Of a DNA stretch of 5,716 nt, positions 1 to 5,716 are shown in pieces (within the stretch, counting starts at the first letter, position 1; each line of letters begins with the position of its first letter). The translations under genes were made by a program, and so were the position numbers. The DNA comes from Actinomycetes bacterium (GTDB lineage Bacteria; Actinomycetota; Actinomycetes; Actinomycetales; Cellulomonadaceae). A model generated the notes under the pieces. That model made no database searches and was not told where the DNA came from. It saw only the letters and a list, made by a program, of their open reading frames with translations. Location of the stretch: the NCBI GenBank assembly GCA_023425905.1, contig JAFABT010000079.1:1-5716 (forward strand), in the 5' to 3' direction.

Positions 1-767
1 GGGTTGAGGAACACACGGTTCGCGATCGCGTCGAGCTGACGGACCGCGTCGCGGTCGGCCTCCGACGTGGGGTCGACGGGCCGGACGACGTGGAGGTTCG
101 TCGTGAGGGAGAGCGTCACCGAGTCGCCGAGCACGTCGCGGACGACACGCCCCCCGAGGCCGTGGGCGAGGTTGAGGTGGTGCGCGGCTGCGAGCGCCTC
201 GGCACCGTCGGTGCGACCCGGCGCGTGCACTCCCGAGCCGTAGCCGAGGAACGCCGAGCACCAGGGCTCGTTGAGCGTCGTCCACACCGAGACGCGGTCG
301 CGATAGGCCTCGACGAGGATGCGCGCGTAGTCCTCGAACCGCAGCGCGGTCTCACGCGAGGGCCAGCCGCCCGCGTCCTCGAGCGCCTGGGGCAGGTCCC
401 AGTGGTACATCGTCGCAACGGGCTTGATGCCCGCGGCGAGGAGGTCGTCGATGAGACGGTCGTAGAAGTCCAGGCCGGCCTGGTTGACCGCGCCGCGGCC
501 CTCCGGCTGGATCCGGGGCCAGGCGATCGAGAATCGGTAGGCCTGAAGGCCGAGGCGCTTCATGAGGGCGATGTCCTCGGCCGTGCGGTGGTAGTGGTCC
601 GCAGCGACCGCGCCGGTCTGTCCCTCGAACACGCGGCCCGGGGTCGCCGAGAAGGTGTCCCAGATCGAGGGGCCGCGCCCGTCCTCGTCGACTGCGCCCT
701 CGATCTGGTACGAGGCCGTGGCCGCGCCCCAGAGGAAGTCGGACGGGAAGCTGCGGTGCTCGCTCAT
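1..767 (-). CDS. GH1 family beta-glucosidase, N-terminal part (3' end outside window)
   Basis: Glycoside hydrolase family 1 enzyme, expected to release glucose (or a related sugar) from beta-glucosides such as cellobiose. No signal peptide is visible, so it is probably cytoplasmic and acts on imported oligosaccharides. 255 codons are visible. The family N-terminal signature FLWGAATASYQIEGA is at residues 11-25, with Gln21 a glycone-binding position. YHWDLPQAL (121-129) carries the conserved His-Trp pair, and TLNEP (164-168) carries the acid/base Glu167. The catalytic nucleophile (TENG-type motif) would lie beyond the window edge. GH1 proteins are usually 440-480 residues, so slightly over half is present. 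The ATG at 767-765 is supported by AAGGA at 777-773, five bases upstream, and by the family start a few residues before the signature. It lies 141 bases downstream of nagA and has its own promoter/operator-like element, so separate substrate-controlled expression is likely. Exact substrate specificity cannot be read from this part. Confidence 0.95.
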   Translation of the reverse strand, partial: MSEHRSFPSDFLWGAATASYQIEGAVDEDGRGPSIWDTFSATPGRVFEGQTGAVAADHYHRTAEDIALMKRLGLQAYRFSIAWPRIQPEGRGAVNQAGLDFYDRLIDDLLAAGIKPVATMYHWDLPQALEDAGGWPSRETALRFEDYARILVEAYRDRVSVWTTLNEPWCSAFLGYGSGVHAPGRTDGAEALAAAHHLNLAHGLGGRVVRDVLGDSVTLSLTTNLHVVRPVDPTSEADRDAVRQLDAIANRVFLN

Positions 768-858
768 GACGGTCCTTCGGTGTGAGGGCTGGCGGTTCGC
801 GCCCCGCCTACGACTCTCCGGGCGTGGGCCGACGGAGGGCGGGCGGGGTGTTCGGGCG

Positions 859-889
859 ACGATAGCATCGAATCGATACGATCCGTCAA
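859..889 (-). promoter_or_regulatory. Putative promoter of the GH1 beta-glucosidase gene
   Basis: Reading the minus strand, TTGACG (889-884) is a good -35 match. TATCGT (864-859), preceded by TG one base upstream as in an extended -10, is the best -10 candidate, with a 19-base spacer; CTATCG (865-860) would give 18. This lies about 90-120 bases upstream of the GH1 start codon, in one of the few AT-containing patches of the window, and just after the nagA stop. The element is inferred by motif reading only. Confidence 0.5.
867..882. promoter_or_regulatory. Putative LacI-type operator in the GH1 promoter
   Basis: ATCGAATCGATACGAT is a 16-base even palindrome centred on CG, with seven of eight base pairs symmetric; only the pair 871/878 breaks symmetry. 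It exactly occupies the spacer between the -35 and -10 candidates, where a bound repressor would block RNA polymerase. Size, central CG and location upstream of a glycosidase gene fit the LacI/GalR family, which commonly controls GH1 genes in Actinobacteria. No regulator gene is present in the window, so the binding protein is unknown. Confidence 0.5.
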
Positions 890-908
890 GTGATCGGACG
901 ACGGCGCG

Positions 909-2168
909 TCACGCGGGCACCCCACCACGGATGACGCGGACAGGGCGGAGGTCATTGTCCACCACGACCATGTCCGCACGACGTCCGGCCTCGAGCGCGC
1001 CGAGGTCAGACCGGCCCAGCACGCTCGCGGGCACCACCGAGGCGCAGCGCACCGCGTCCACGAGGCTCACACCCGCGCCGACCGCTCGCCGCACGACGTC
1101 GATGAGGTGGCTCGTCCCGCCCGCGATGACGTCCCCCTCGACGAGGCGCGCCACACCCCCGACGACGCGTACCCTCACCGGCCCCAGGTCATAGCTGCCG
1201 TCCGTGACGCCAGCCGCCGCCATCGCGTCCGTGACGAACGCGACTCCCTCGGCACCGACCATCTCGACCACCTCCCGCACGAGCACGTCAGCGAGGTGGA
1301 CGCCGTCGCCGATGAGCTCGACGACGGCGTGGCCGCGCGCCGCGGCCGCGAGGCTCGCGGGGACGGGTCCGGGCTCCCTGTGATGAAGCGGACGCATCGC
1401 GTTGAACAGGTGCGTCACCGTTGGCAGCACCCTGGATGCACCTGAGCTGCGCAGCGCGCGCCGCGCGCGGTCGAGGGCCGCCTCCATCTGCTCCGCCGAG
1501 GCGTCACTGTGCCCGAAGGACGGCACGACACCTGCCGCAGCGAGCACCTCGACGACCGTCTCGGTGGGCGTTGCGGTGGCGGTCGCGCGCGGTGCCGTGA
1601 CGCCAGGGACCTCTGGCGCGACCGTCATCGACACGACGTGGCCCCGACCGGCGGCCACGAGCTCCCTCGTGAGCACGGGATCGCCGAGCTGAAGGTCCGT
1701 CGCGCTCTGCGCACCGCATCGCGACCGCGCGAGGAACGGCCCCTCGACGTGGATCCCCGCGATCTCCCCCTCCTCGGCAAGGTCAGCGAGCAGCGCGACC
1801 TGCCGGAGCATCGCGTCAGGGGGCGCCGTGACGAGCGAGGCGACCAGCGCCGTCGTCCCGTGAGCCCGATGCTCGGCGATTGCAGGGCGAGCCTCGTCCG
1901 CGTGCGCGGCCTCGGAGAACCCGACGCCGCCCCCGCCGTGGTTGTGGAGGTCGACGAGACCAGGCAGGAGTGTCGTCCCGTCGTGCCGGGAGCCTGCCGC
2001 AGCCTCGGCATGCACCGCAGGGACCTCGGCCGCGGCGCCGACCCACACGATCGTGCCCCCGGCGGCGACGACGAGCCCGTCAGGCAGAACCTCCGCCGGC
2101 GTCACGACGCGACCGCGAAATGCTCGTGCCCCCGCACCTGCCTCCGCCCGCTCCATGGCACTCCCCAT
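909..2168 (-). CDS. nagA: N-acetylglucosamine-6-phosphate deacetylase
   Basis: Cytoplasmic amidohydrolase that removes acetate from GlcNAc-6-phosphate to give glucosamine-6-phosphate, feeding chitin or cell-wall amino sugars into glycolysis or wall synthesis. Numbered from the ATG at 2168 it has 419 residues, slightly longer than the usual 380-400. Landmarks in order: LPGLVDLHNHGGGG (68-81) with the HxH metal site His75/His77; GIHVEGPF (138-145) with metal ligand Glu142; FGHSDA (218-223) with His220; THLFNAM (252-258) with His253; GDGVHL (287-292) with the substrate-contacting His291; FVTDAM (311-316) with catalytic Asp314. A Thr/Ala-rich insert (about 191-204) is unusual. ATG 2168 is chosen because GGAGGAGAG (2184-2176) sits seven bases upstream. 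A GTG at 2204 would give 431 residues but falls inside the tandem repeats; an ATG at 2156 is also possible. No nagB is nearby. No clear promoter is visible; array A occupies the leader. Function is confident, start less so. Confidence 0.93.
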   Translation of the reverse strand: MGSAMERAEAGAGARAFRGRVVTPAEVLPDGLVVAAGGTIVWVGAAAEVPAVHAEAAAGSRHDGTTLLPGLVDLHNHGGGGVGFSEAAHADEARPAIAEHRAHGTTALVASLVTAPPDAMLRQVALLADLAEEGEIAGIHVEGPFLARSRCGAQSATDLQLGDPVLTRELVAAGRGHVVSMTVAPEVPGVTAPRATATATPTETVVEVLAAAGVVPSFGHSDASAEQMEAALDRARRALRSSGASRVLPTVTHLFNAMRPLHHREPGPVPASLAAAARGHAVVELIGDGVHLADVLVREVVEMVGAEGVAFVTDAMAAAGVTDGSYDLGPVRVRVVGGVARLVEGDVIAGGTSHLIDVVRRAVGAGVSLVDAVRCASVVPASVLGRSDLGALEAGRRADMVVVDNDLRPVRVIRGGVPA

Positions 2169-2187
2169 CCCCGCACTCTCCTCCGAC

Positions 2188-2267
2188 CACGCGGGTCCCG
2201 TCACCCAACACGCGGGAACGAACCGCCGAACACGCGGGTCCCGTCACCCAACACGCGGGTCCCGTCA
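2188..2267 (-). repeat. Tandem array A, about four units of a 21-base repeat in the nagA leader
   Basis: CACGCGGG recurs on the plus strand at 2188, 2209, 2231 and 2252, spacings 21, 22 and 21. Three units continue with TCCCGTCA; the second (2209-2230) diverges to AACGAACCGCCGAA and is one base longer. On the minus strand the units read GGGACCCGCGTGTTGGGTGA, with the short palindrome CGGGACCCG at the core. This is the same family as array B but in the opposite orientation. The array fills the space between the transglutaminase stop (2308) and the nagA ribosome binding site (2184), so it is transcribed in any nagA leader. Function unknown. Confidence 0.85.
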
Positions 2268-2271
2268 TACC

Positions 2272-2286
2272 CGGCTTCCCGAGCCG
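2272..2286 (-). terminator. Weak hairpin after the transglutaminase gene
   Basis: On the minus strand CGGCT-CGGGA-AGCCG can form a 5-base-pair stem with a 5-base loop, 22 bases after the transglutaminase stop and just before array A. There is no T-run after it. It is short for a terminator, and chance hairpins are frequent at this GC content, so this is a low-confidence call. Confidence 0.2.
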
Positions 2287-2307
2287 CCCACCGCAGGCGA
2301 CGTGTCC

Positions 2308-2901
2308 TCACGGCGCAGTTGGAAGTCCGCTCTCACGGAGCTCCAGAACATTGGTCGTGTTCTGAAGGACCGCGACGACAGCGGGCGACGGCTCGCTCCA
2401 CAAGCCTTCGTAGTCGATCTCACCAGCACCCGGATCTACGCTCCATGCCAGCTTCTCCTCGCCGAGCGAGAACTGCGCAGCGATGCCGTTGGTGTTGCCG
2501 CGCGGATCGTGACGGTGCCAACTCCCGTCGAGATGGATGGCGACGAGTCCGTGAAGGACATGCGCGTCGCCGTGAGCGAGGCGTTGGTAGCACAGCGCGG
2601 TCGGGATGCCTTCGGCCCTGAGCAATGCCGCGAGCAGGTGCGACTTCGCGTAGCAGAGCCCGACGCGCTCCCGCAGGACGTCTGACGCCCTGAGCGTCAC
2701 CCTCGGGTCACAAGCGTCGAACGAGTGCGCGACCTCGTCGCGAACCCACTCGAAGGCACGACGCGCCAGGTCGACGTCGTCGGCGGCTTCCGACCGCAAG
2801 CGGCGCGCCAGTCCGCGCACCTCCGGGTGGTCGCCATCGATCACCGTCGTGTGCGTGAGGTACGGCTCAAGGGCGCGCGTCGAGTCCAGTTCGGTCACCA
2901 T
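2308..2901 (-). CDS. Transglutaminase-like cysteine protease domain protein
   Basis: 197-residue protein of the transglutaminase-like (papain-fold) superfamily; bacterial members are mostly proteases, peptidases or amidases, and the substrate cannot be predicted. The triad is visible: Cys83 in VGLCYAKSHLLAALLRAEGI (80-99), His117 in VLHGLVAIHL (115-124) and Asp132 in HRHDPRGN (129-136). The preceding helix (AFEWVRDEVAHSFD, 49-62) is the usual approach to the active-site Cys. There is no signal peptide or membrane segment, and the domain fills the protein, so it is a single-domain cytoplasmic type. The ATG at 2901 has no Shine-Dalgarno sequence but lies six bases after a TACGAT box, suggesting leaderless expression. 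It stands alone, 288 bases after nucS and 139 before nagA, bracketed by inverted repeat arrays. It uses A/T-ending codons (CAA, GCT, CAT, CTT, GTA, GAT, GGT, TTG) more freely than atpD or nagA, hinting at a different origin. Confidence 0.85.
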   Translation of the reverse strand: MVTELDSTRALEPYLTHTTVIDGDHPEVRGLARRLRSEAADDVDLARRAFEWVRDEVAHSFDACDPRVTLRASDVLRERVGLCYAKSHLLAALLRAEGIPTALCYQRLAHGDAHVLHGLVAIHLDGSWHRHDPRGNTNGIAAQFSLGEEKLAWSVDPGAGEIDYEGLWSEPSPAVVAVLQNTTNVLELRESGLPTAP

Positions 2902-2907
2902 CCGCTG

Positions 2908-2913
2908 ATCGTA
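2908..2913 (-). promoter_or_regulatory. Putative -10 box for leaderless transcription of the transglutaminase gene
   Basis: TACGAT on the minus strand matches the TANNNT actinobacterial -10 pattern and ends six bases before the ATG at 2901, which would place the transcription start at or beside the A of the start codon. No purine-rich ribosome binding site precedes the ATG. The -35 region is poor: TGTGAC at 18 bases or GTGACC at 17. That stretch overlaps the small palindrome GTGACGGTCAC (2926-2936), which could be an operator half or chance. Confidence 0.4.
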
Positions 2914-3029
2914 AGGAGCGTAGGAGTGACGGTCACATCCAATTGCTCGACGTGACCGGCACGGCGCGCGGCCGGCGATGGCCCGTCCGGCCCTACGGAC
3001 CGCCGCACAGCGTCTGGAGAGGGATAGCC

Positions 3030-3169
3030 ACGTGTTCGGCGACAGGACCCGCGCGCTCGCCAGCAGGACCCGCGCGCTCGGCAGCGGGACCCGCGCGTTC
3101 GGGGGCAGGACCCGCGCGTTCGGGGGCGGGACCCGCGCGTTCGACGGCGGGACCCGCGGGTTCGGCGGG
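3030..3169 (+). repeat. Tandem array B, six units with an exact 21-base period downstream of nucS
   Basis: Six units begin at 3044, 3065, 3086, 3107, 3128 and 3149, each exactly 21 bases, with plus-strand core RGGACCCGCGCGYTCG. A partial unit (CGTGTTCGGCGAC, 3031-3043) precedes the first and resembles array A most closely. The first two units have GCTCG and the next three GTTCG, so neighbours are more alike than distant units, as expected from stepwise duplication. Units 3, 5 and 6 form the 11-base palindrome GCGGGACCCGC. The period equals two turns of B-DNA, so all cores face the same side. The array ends 20 bases from the nucS stop codon. Function unknown. Confidence 0.92.
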
Positions 3170-3189
3170 GGGTGGAGCGGAGGGCGGGG

Positions 3190-3885
3190 TTAGAAGAGGC
3201 GGGTGGTGGGGTCGTCCCAGCCGCGCATCTCGTTGTAGTCGAGGACGACGCACTCGATTCCGCGGTCCTTCGCGAGGACGCGGGCCTGCGGCTTGATCTC
3301 CTGCGCTGCGAAGACGCCACGCACCGGGGCGAGCAAAGGGTCGCGGCCGAGCAGATCGAGGTAGCGCGTGAGCTGCTCGACGCCGTCGATGTCGCCGCGC
3401 CGCTTGATCTCGATCGCGACCGTCGCACCCGCCGGGTCCTTCGCGAGGATGTCGACCGGACCGATCGGGGTGGGGTACTCCCTGCGAACCAGCGTGTGAC
3501 CCGGCCCGAGGATGTGGATCTGCTCGGCGAGCATGGCCTGCAGGTGCGCCTCGACCCCGTCCTTGACGAGCCCCGGGTCGACCCCGAGCTCGTGCGCAGA
3601 GTCGTGCTCGATCGTGTGCAGCTCGATGACCAGGCGATCGTCGGACTTCGCGTGCTGGACGGTCCACACCTGCGTGGCCCCGCGCTCGACCGCGTCCTCG
3701 TCAGGCTCGGAGACGTGAAGAGAGCACGGCGGGCTCATCCAGTTGAGCGGCTTGTAAGAGCCGCCGTCCGAGTGGAGCAGCACCGACCCGTCGGCCTTGA
3801 CGAGGAGCAGCCTCGTGGCGAGCGGGAGGTGCGCCGAGAGGCGCCCGGTGTAGTCGGCAGAGCAGCGCGCGATGACGAGACGCAC
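3190..3885 (-). CDS. nucS: Mismatch-specific endonuclease NucS (EndoMS)
   Basis: NucS/EndoMS is the key nuclease of the non-canonical mismatch repair found in Actinobacteria and some Archaea that lack MutS/MutL; it makes double-strand cuts at mismatches near the replication clamp. The protein has 231 residues, normal for the actinobacterial family, and begins with the family-typical MRLVIARCSADYTGRL. The N-terminal half (1-105) is the DNA-binding/dimerisation domain. The C-terminal RecB-like nuclease has Asp145 (GPVDIL) and Glu159-x-Lys161 (EIK), with Gln171 in VEQLTRY; the spacing 14 then 2 fits the archaeal enzyme. It ends in TTRLF, which resembles a C-terminal beta-clamp-binding motif, so the end looks natural despite the repeats that follow. 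The GTG at 3885 is chosen because of the conserved N-terminus and lies three bases after the upstream DUF2550 stop, which implies translational coupling. Very secure. Confidence 0.97.
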   Translation of the reverse strand: MRLVIARCSADYTGRLSAHLPLATRLLLVKADGSVLLHSDGGSYKPLNWMSPPCSLHVSEPDEDAVERGATQVWTVQHAKSDDRLVIELHTIEHDSAHELGVDPGLVKDGVEAHLQAMLAEQIHILGPGHTLVRREYPTPIGPVDILAKDPAGATVAIEIKRRGDIDGVEQLTRYLDLLGRDPLLAPVRGVFAAQEIKPQARVLAKDRGIECVVLDYNEMRGWDDPTTRLF

Positions 3886-3888
3886 GGG

Positions 3889-4353
3889 TCAGACCACCCT
3901 CGATCGTGCCACGGGCGGCGCCGCCTCGAGCCAGGACACGAGCCCGGACACCGCACCCGCCGACATCGTGAGGTCGAGGGTCTCCGCGCCGTGCCTGCAG
4001 TGGACGAGAACGAGGTCCGGTCGGCTCGGGTCGCCCAGCGGCTGGCGTTCGAGCACCTCGAGCTGACGACGATCCCACGACTGCGCAGGGCGGGGCGACA
4101 ACGAGAAGGCCCGCCACCAGTTGAGATGGCCGGCGCCATAGTGCGCGATCCCCGCGGTGCGGAGGCCAAGCCCATGATGTGTGACCGCCCGCGACCCGGT
4201 GCCCGGGACGGGGAGCATGGTCCACAGCCCACACCCGAAAGAGCCGACACGGCGCGTGAGCGATCTCAACCGCGACAGCCACGCCGCGCACACGAGACCG
4301 ACGACGAGCGCGAGCCCCCCGACGACGATGACGACGACCGCCCACTCAGGCAC
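3889..4353 (-). CDS. DUF2550 family single-pass membrane protein
   Basis: 154-residue protein that I recognise as the DUF2550 family, found in Actinobacteria between the ATP synthase operon and nucS; its function is unknown. An N-terminal hydrophobic helix (about residues 4-26, WAVVVIVVGGLALVVGLVCA) is followed by Arg-rich SRLRSLTRR, so the remainder should face the cytoplasm by the positive-inside rule. The soluble part contains the family-like stretches GIAHYGAGHLNWWRAFSLSPRP (about 68-89) and a C-terminal region ending in LTMSAGAVSGLVSWLEAAPP. There is no catalytic signature. The GTG at 4353 is preceded by GAGGGGG (4364-4358). It sits 45 bases after atpC and 3 bases before nucS, so it is probably in their transcript. 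Whether it serves ATP synthase, NucS or neither is open. Confidence 0.9.
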   Translation of the reverse strand: MPEWAVVVIVVGGLALVVGLVCAAWLSRLRSLTRRVGSFGCGLWTMLPVPGTGSRAVTHHGLGLRTAGIAHYGAGHLNWWRAFSLSPRPAQSWDRRQLEVLERQPLGDPSRPDLVLVHCRHGAETLDLTMSAGAVSGLVSWLEAAPPVARSRVV

Positions 4354-4398
4354 GCGTCCCCCTCGTCGTCCGCACCACGGTCCCCTGCACCGACGTCG

Positions 4399-4680
4399 TC
4401 AGCGACCGGCCGGAGCCATGACGTCGGCGACGCCCTCGGCGACGATCGTCACCTGGTCGGAGTCGACCGAGAGGAACCCCCCGGTCACACGCAGCGAAAC
4501 GCTCTCGCCGCCACCGTCGGGCGTGACGCGCACGGTTCCCGGGCGCAGCACGGCCAGGATCGGCGAATGCCCGACGCGGATGCCGATCTCACCGTCGATC
4601 GCGGGGGCGCTGACCTGATAGGCCTTCCCCGTCCACACCGTGTGGTCGGCGGCGACGAGGTCTACTTCGAGGGATGCCAC
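4399..4680 (-). CDS. atpC: ATP synthase F1 epsilon subunit (short form)
   Basis: Part of the central stalk of F1Fo ATP synthase on the cytoplasmic side of the membrane; couples rotation of the c-ring to catalysis. The 93 residues form the N-terminal beta-sandwich: LEVDLVAADHTVWTG (4-18), the family motif GEIGIRVGHSPILAVLRPGTV (30-50) and GGFLSVDSDQVTIVAEG (67-83). The protein ends about ten residues after the last strand, at VADVMAPAGR. The two-helix C-terminal domain present in the approximately 139-residue E. coli protein, which inhibits ATP hydrolysis, is therefore missing. Short epsilon forms occur in several Actinobacteria, so this is probably natural rather than a truncation. The GTG at 4680 has AAGGAG (4691-4686) five bases upstream. 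It follows atpD by 63 bases, across a hairpin. Confidence 0.96.
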   Translation of the reverse strand: MASLEVDLVAADHTVWTGKAYQVSAPAIDGEIGIRVGHSPILAVLRPGTVRVTPDGGGESVSLRVTGGFLSVDSDQVTIVAEGVADVMAPAGR

Positions 4681-4706
4681 GCGTACTCCTTCACTGGGGT
4701 CGAGAC

Positions 4707-4740
4707 GGCGAGGGCGCGGCGGGTGAGCCGCGCCCTAGCC
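4707..4740 (-). promoter_or_regulatory. Strong intercistronic hairpin between atpD and atpC
   Basis: On the minus strand AGGGCGCGGC and GCCGCGCCCT (4736-4727 and 4720-4711) form a perfect 10-base-pair stem around a 6-base loop. After one G/A mismatch, three further pairs (4707-4709 with 4738-4740) lengthen it. It starts three bases after the atpD stop and ends 15 bases before the atpC ribosome binding site. There is no T-run, so it is more likely an RNA-stabilising or partially attenuating element that sets the beta:epsilon ratio (3:1 in F1) than a full terminator. Confidence 0.6.
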
Positions 4741-4743
4741 GTT

Positions 4744-5716
<973 letters not shown>

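Larger units (their letters stand above)
2902..3189. other. 288-base gap between nucS and the transglutaminase gene
   Basis: No gene is supported here. From the nucS side it holds about 20 bases of spacer, then tandem array B (3169-3030), about 75 bases of featureless GC-rich sequence (3029-2955), and the probable promoter region of the transglutaminase gene. The stretch around 2985-3002 contains GTCCG and CGGAC separated by six bases, a weak 5-base-pair hairpin with no T-run. Apparent long open frames here are a by-product of GC content and of the repeat period being a multiple of three. Confidence 0.7.

Noticed and set aside
90..785. Plus-strand open frame (231 codons) opposite the GH1 gene
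   Set aside because: The GH1 reading on the minus strand has clear family motifs; the antisense frame has none and is explained by GC-rich codon structure.
848..860. GTGTTCGGGCGAC as a third, single repeat unit
   Set aside because: It matches only the weaker half of the unit and lacks the GGACCCGCG core; a match this short is not significant in such GC-rich sequence.
768..908. Terminator after nagA
   Set aside because: Only a 4-base-pair GACG/CGTC stem is found next to the stop codon, with no T-run; indistinguishable from chance.
2169..2204. GTG start at 2204 for nagA
   Set aside because: It falls within the tandem repeat, adds 12 residues with no family similarity, and the ATG at 2168 has a much better Shine-Dalgarno sequence.
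1509..2621. Long plus-strand open frame (370 codons) opposite nagA and the transglutaminase gene
   Set aside because: It is antisense to a well-supported nagA, has an Arg-rich, low-complexity composition typical of shadow frames in GC-rich DNA, and no recognisable domain.
2926..2936. GTGACGGTCAC palindrome as a firm operator
   Set aside because: The arms are only five bases with no symmetric extension; kept only as a remark in the promoter entry.
3030..3169. CRISPR array
   Set aside because: The units are 21 bases and directly adjacent, with no unique spacers and no cas genes nearby; this is a simple tandem repeat.
2993..3667. Minus-strand open frame through array B encoding a seven-residue repeat of the type ERAGPAP
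   Set aside because: It overlaps nucS in another frame, and the 21-base period keeps every frame open. There is no ribosome binding site, and NucS ends naturally at TTRLF, so neither a repeat protein nor a NucS extension is supported.

Overview
The window is very GC-rich and every gene I can support lies on the minus strand. Gene content and order (F1 ATP synthase beta and epsilon, a DUF2550 membrane protein, then the mismatch endonuclease NucS) are characteristic of Actinobacteria. The sugar genes and the short epsilon subunit suggest a Micrococcales-type organism, perhaps near Cellulomonas or Sanguibacter; that placement is an inference.

Layout in transcription order (right to left). atpD (5716-4744, 5' end outside the window) and atpC (4680-4399) end the ATP synthase operon, with a strong hairpin between them. 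A DUF2550 gene (4353-3889) and nucS (3885-3190) follow at 45 and 3 bases, so they probably belong to the same transcription unit. After nucS comes a 288-base gap holding tandem array B: six units at an exact 21-base period. Next is a single transglutaminase-like protease gene (2901-2308), probably leaderless. A second, shorter and more diverged array (A) of the same repeat family follows in the opposite orientation, in the leader of nagA (2168-909, N-acetylglucosamine-6-phosphate deacetylase). Last is a GH1 beta-glucosidase gene (767 to beyond base 1), with its own promoter-like element and a near-perfect 16-base palindrome in the promoter spacer.

Functionally the window joins a housekeeping block (ATP synthesis plus replication-coupled mismatch repair) to a carbohydrate block (amino-sugar deacetylation and beta-glucoside hydrolysis). 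The most unusual part is between them: the transglutaminase gene is bracketed by inverted arrays of one 21-base repeat family and appears to use more A/T-ending codons than its neighbours. It could be a transferred cassette, or the arrays could be a dispersed regulatory or terminator-like repeat. I cannot separate these from one sequence, and I see no proven new system.
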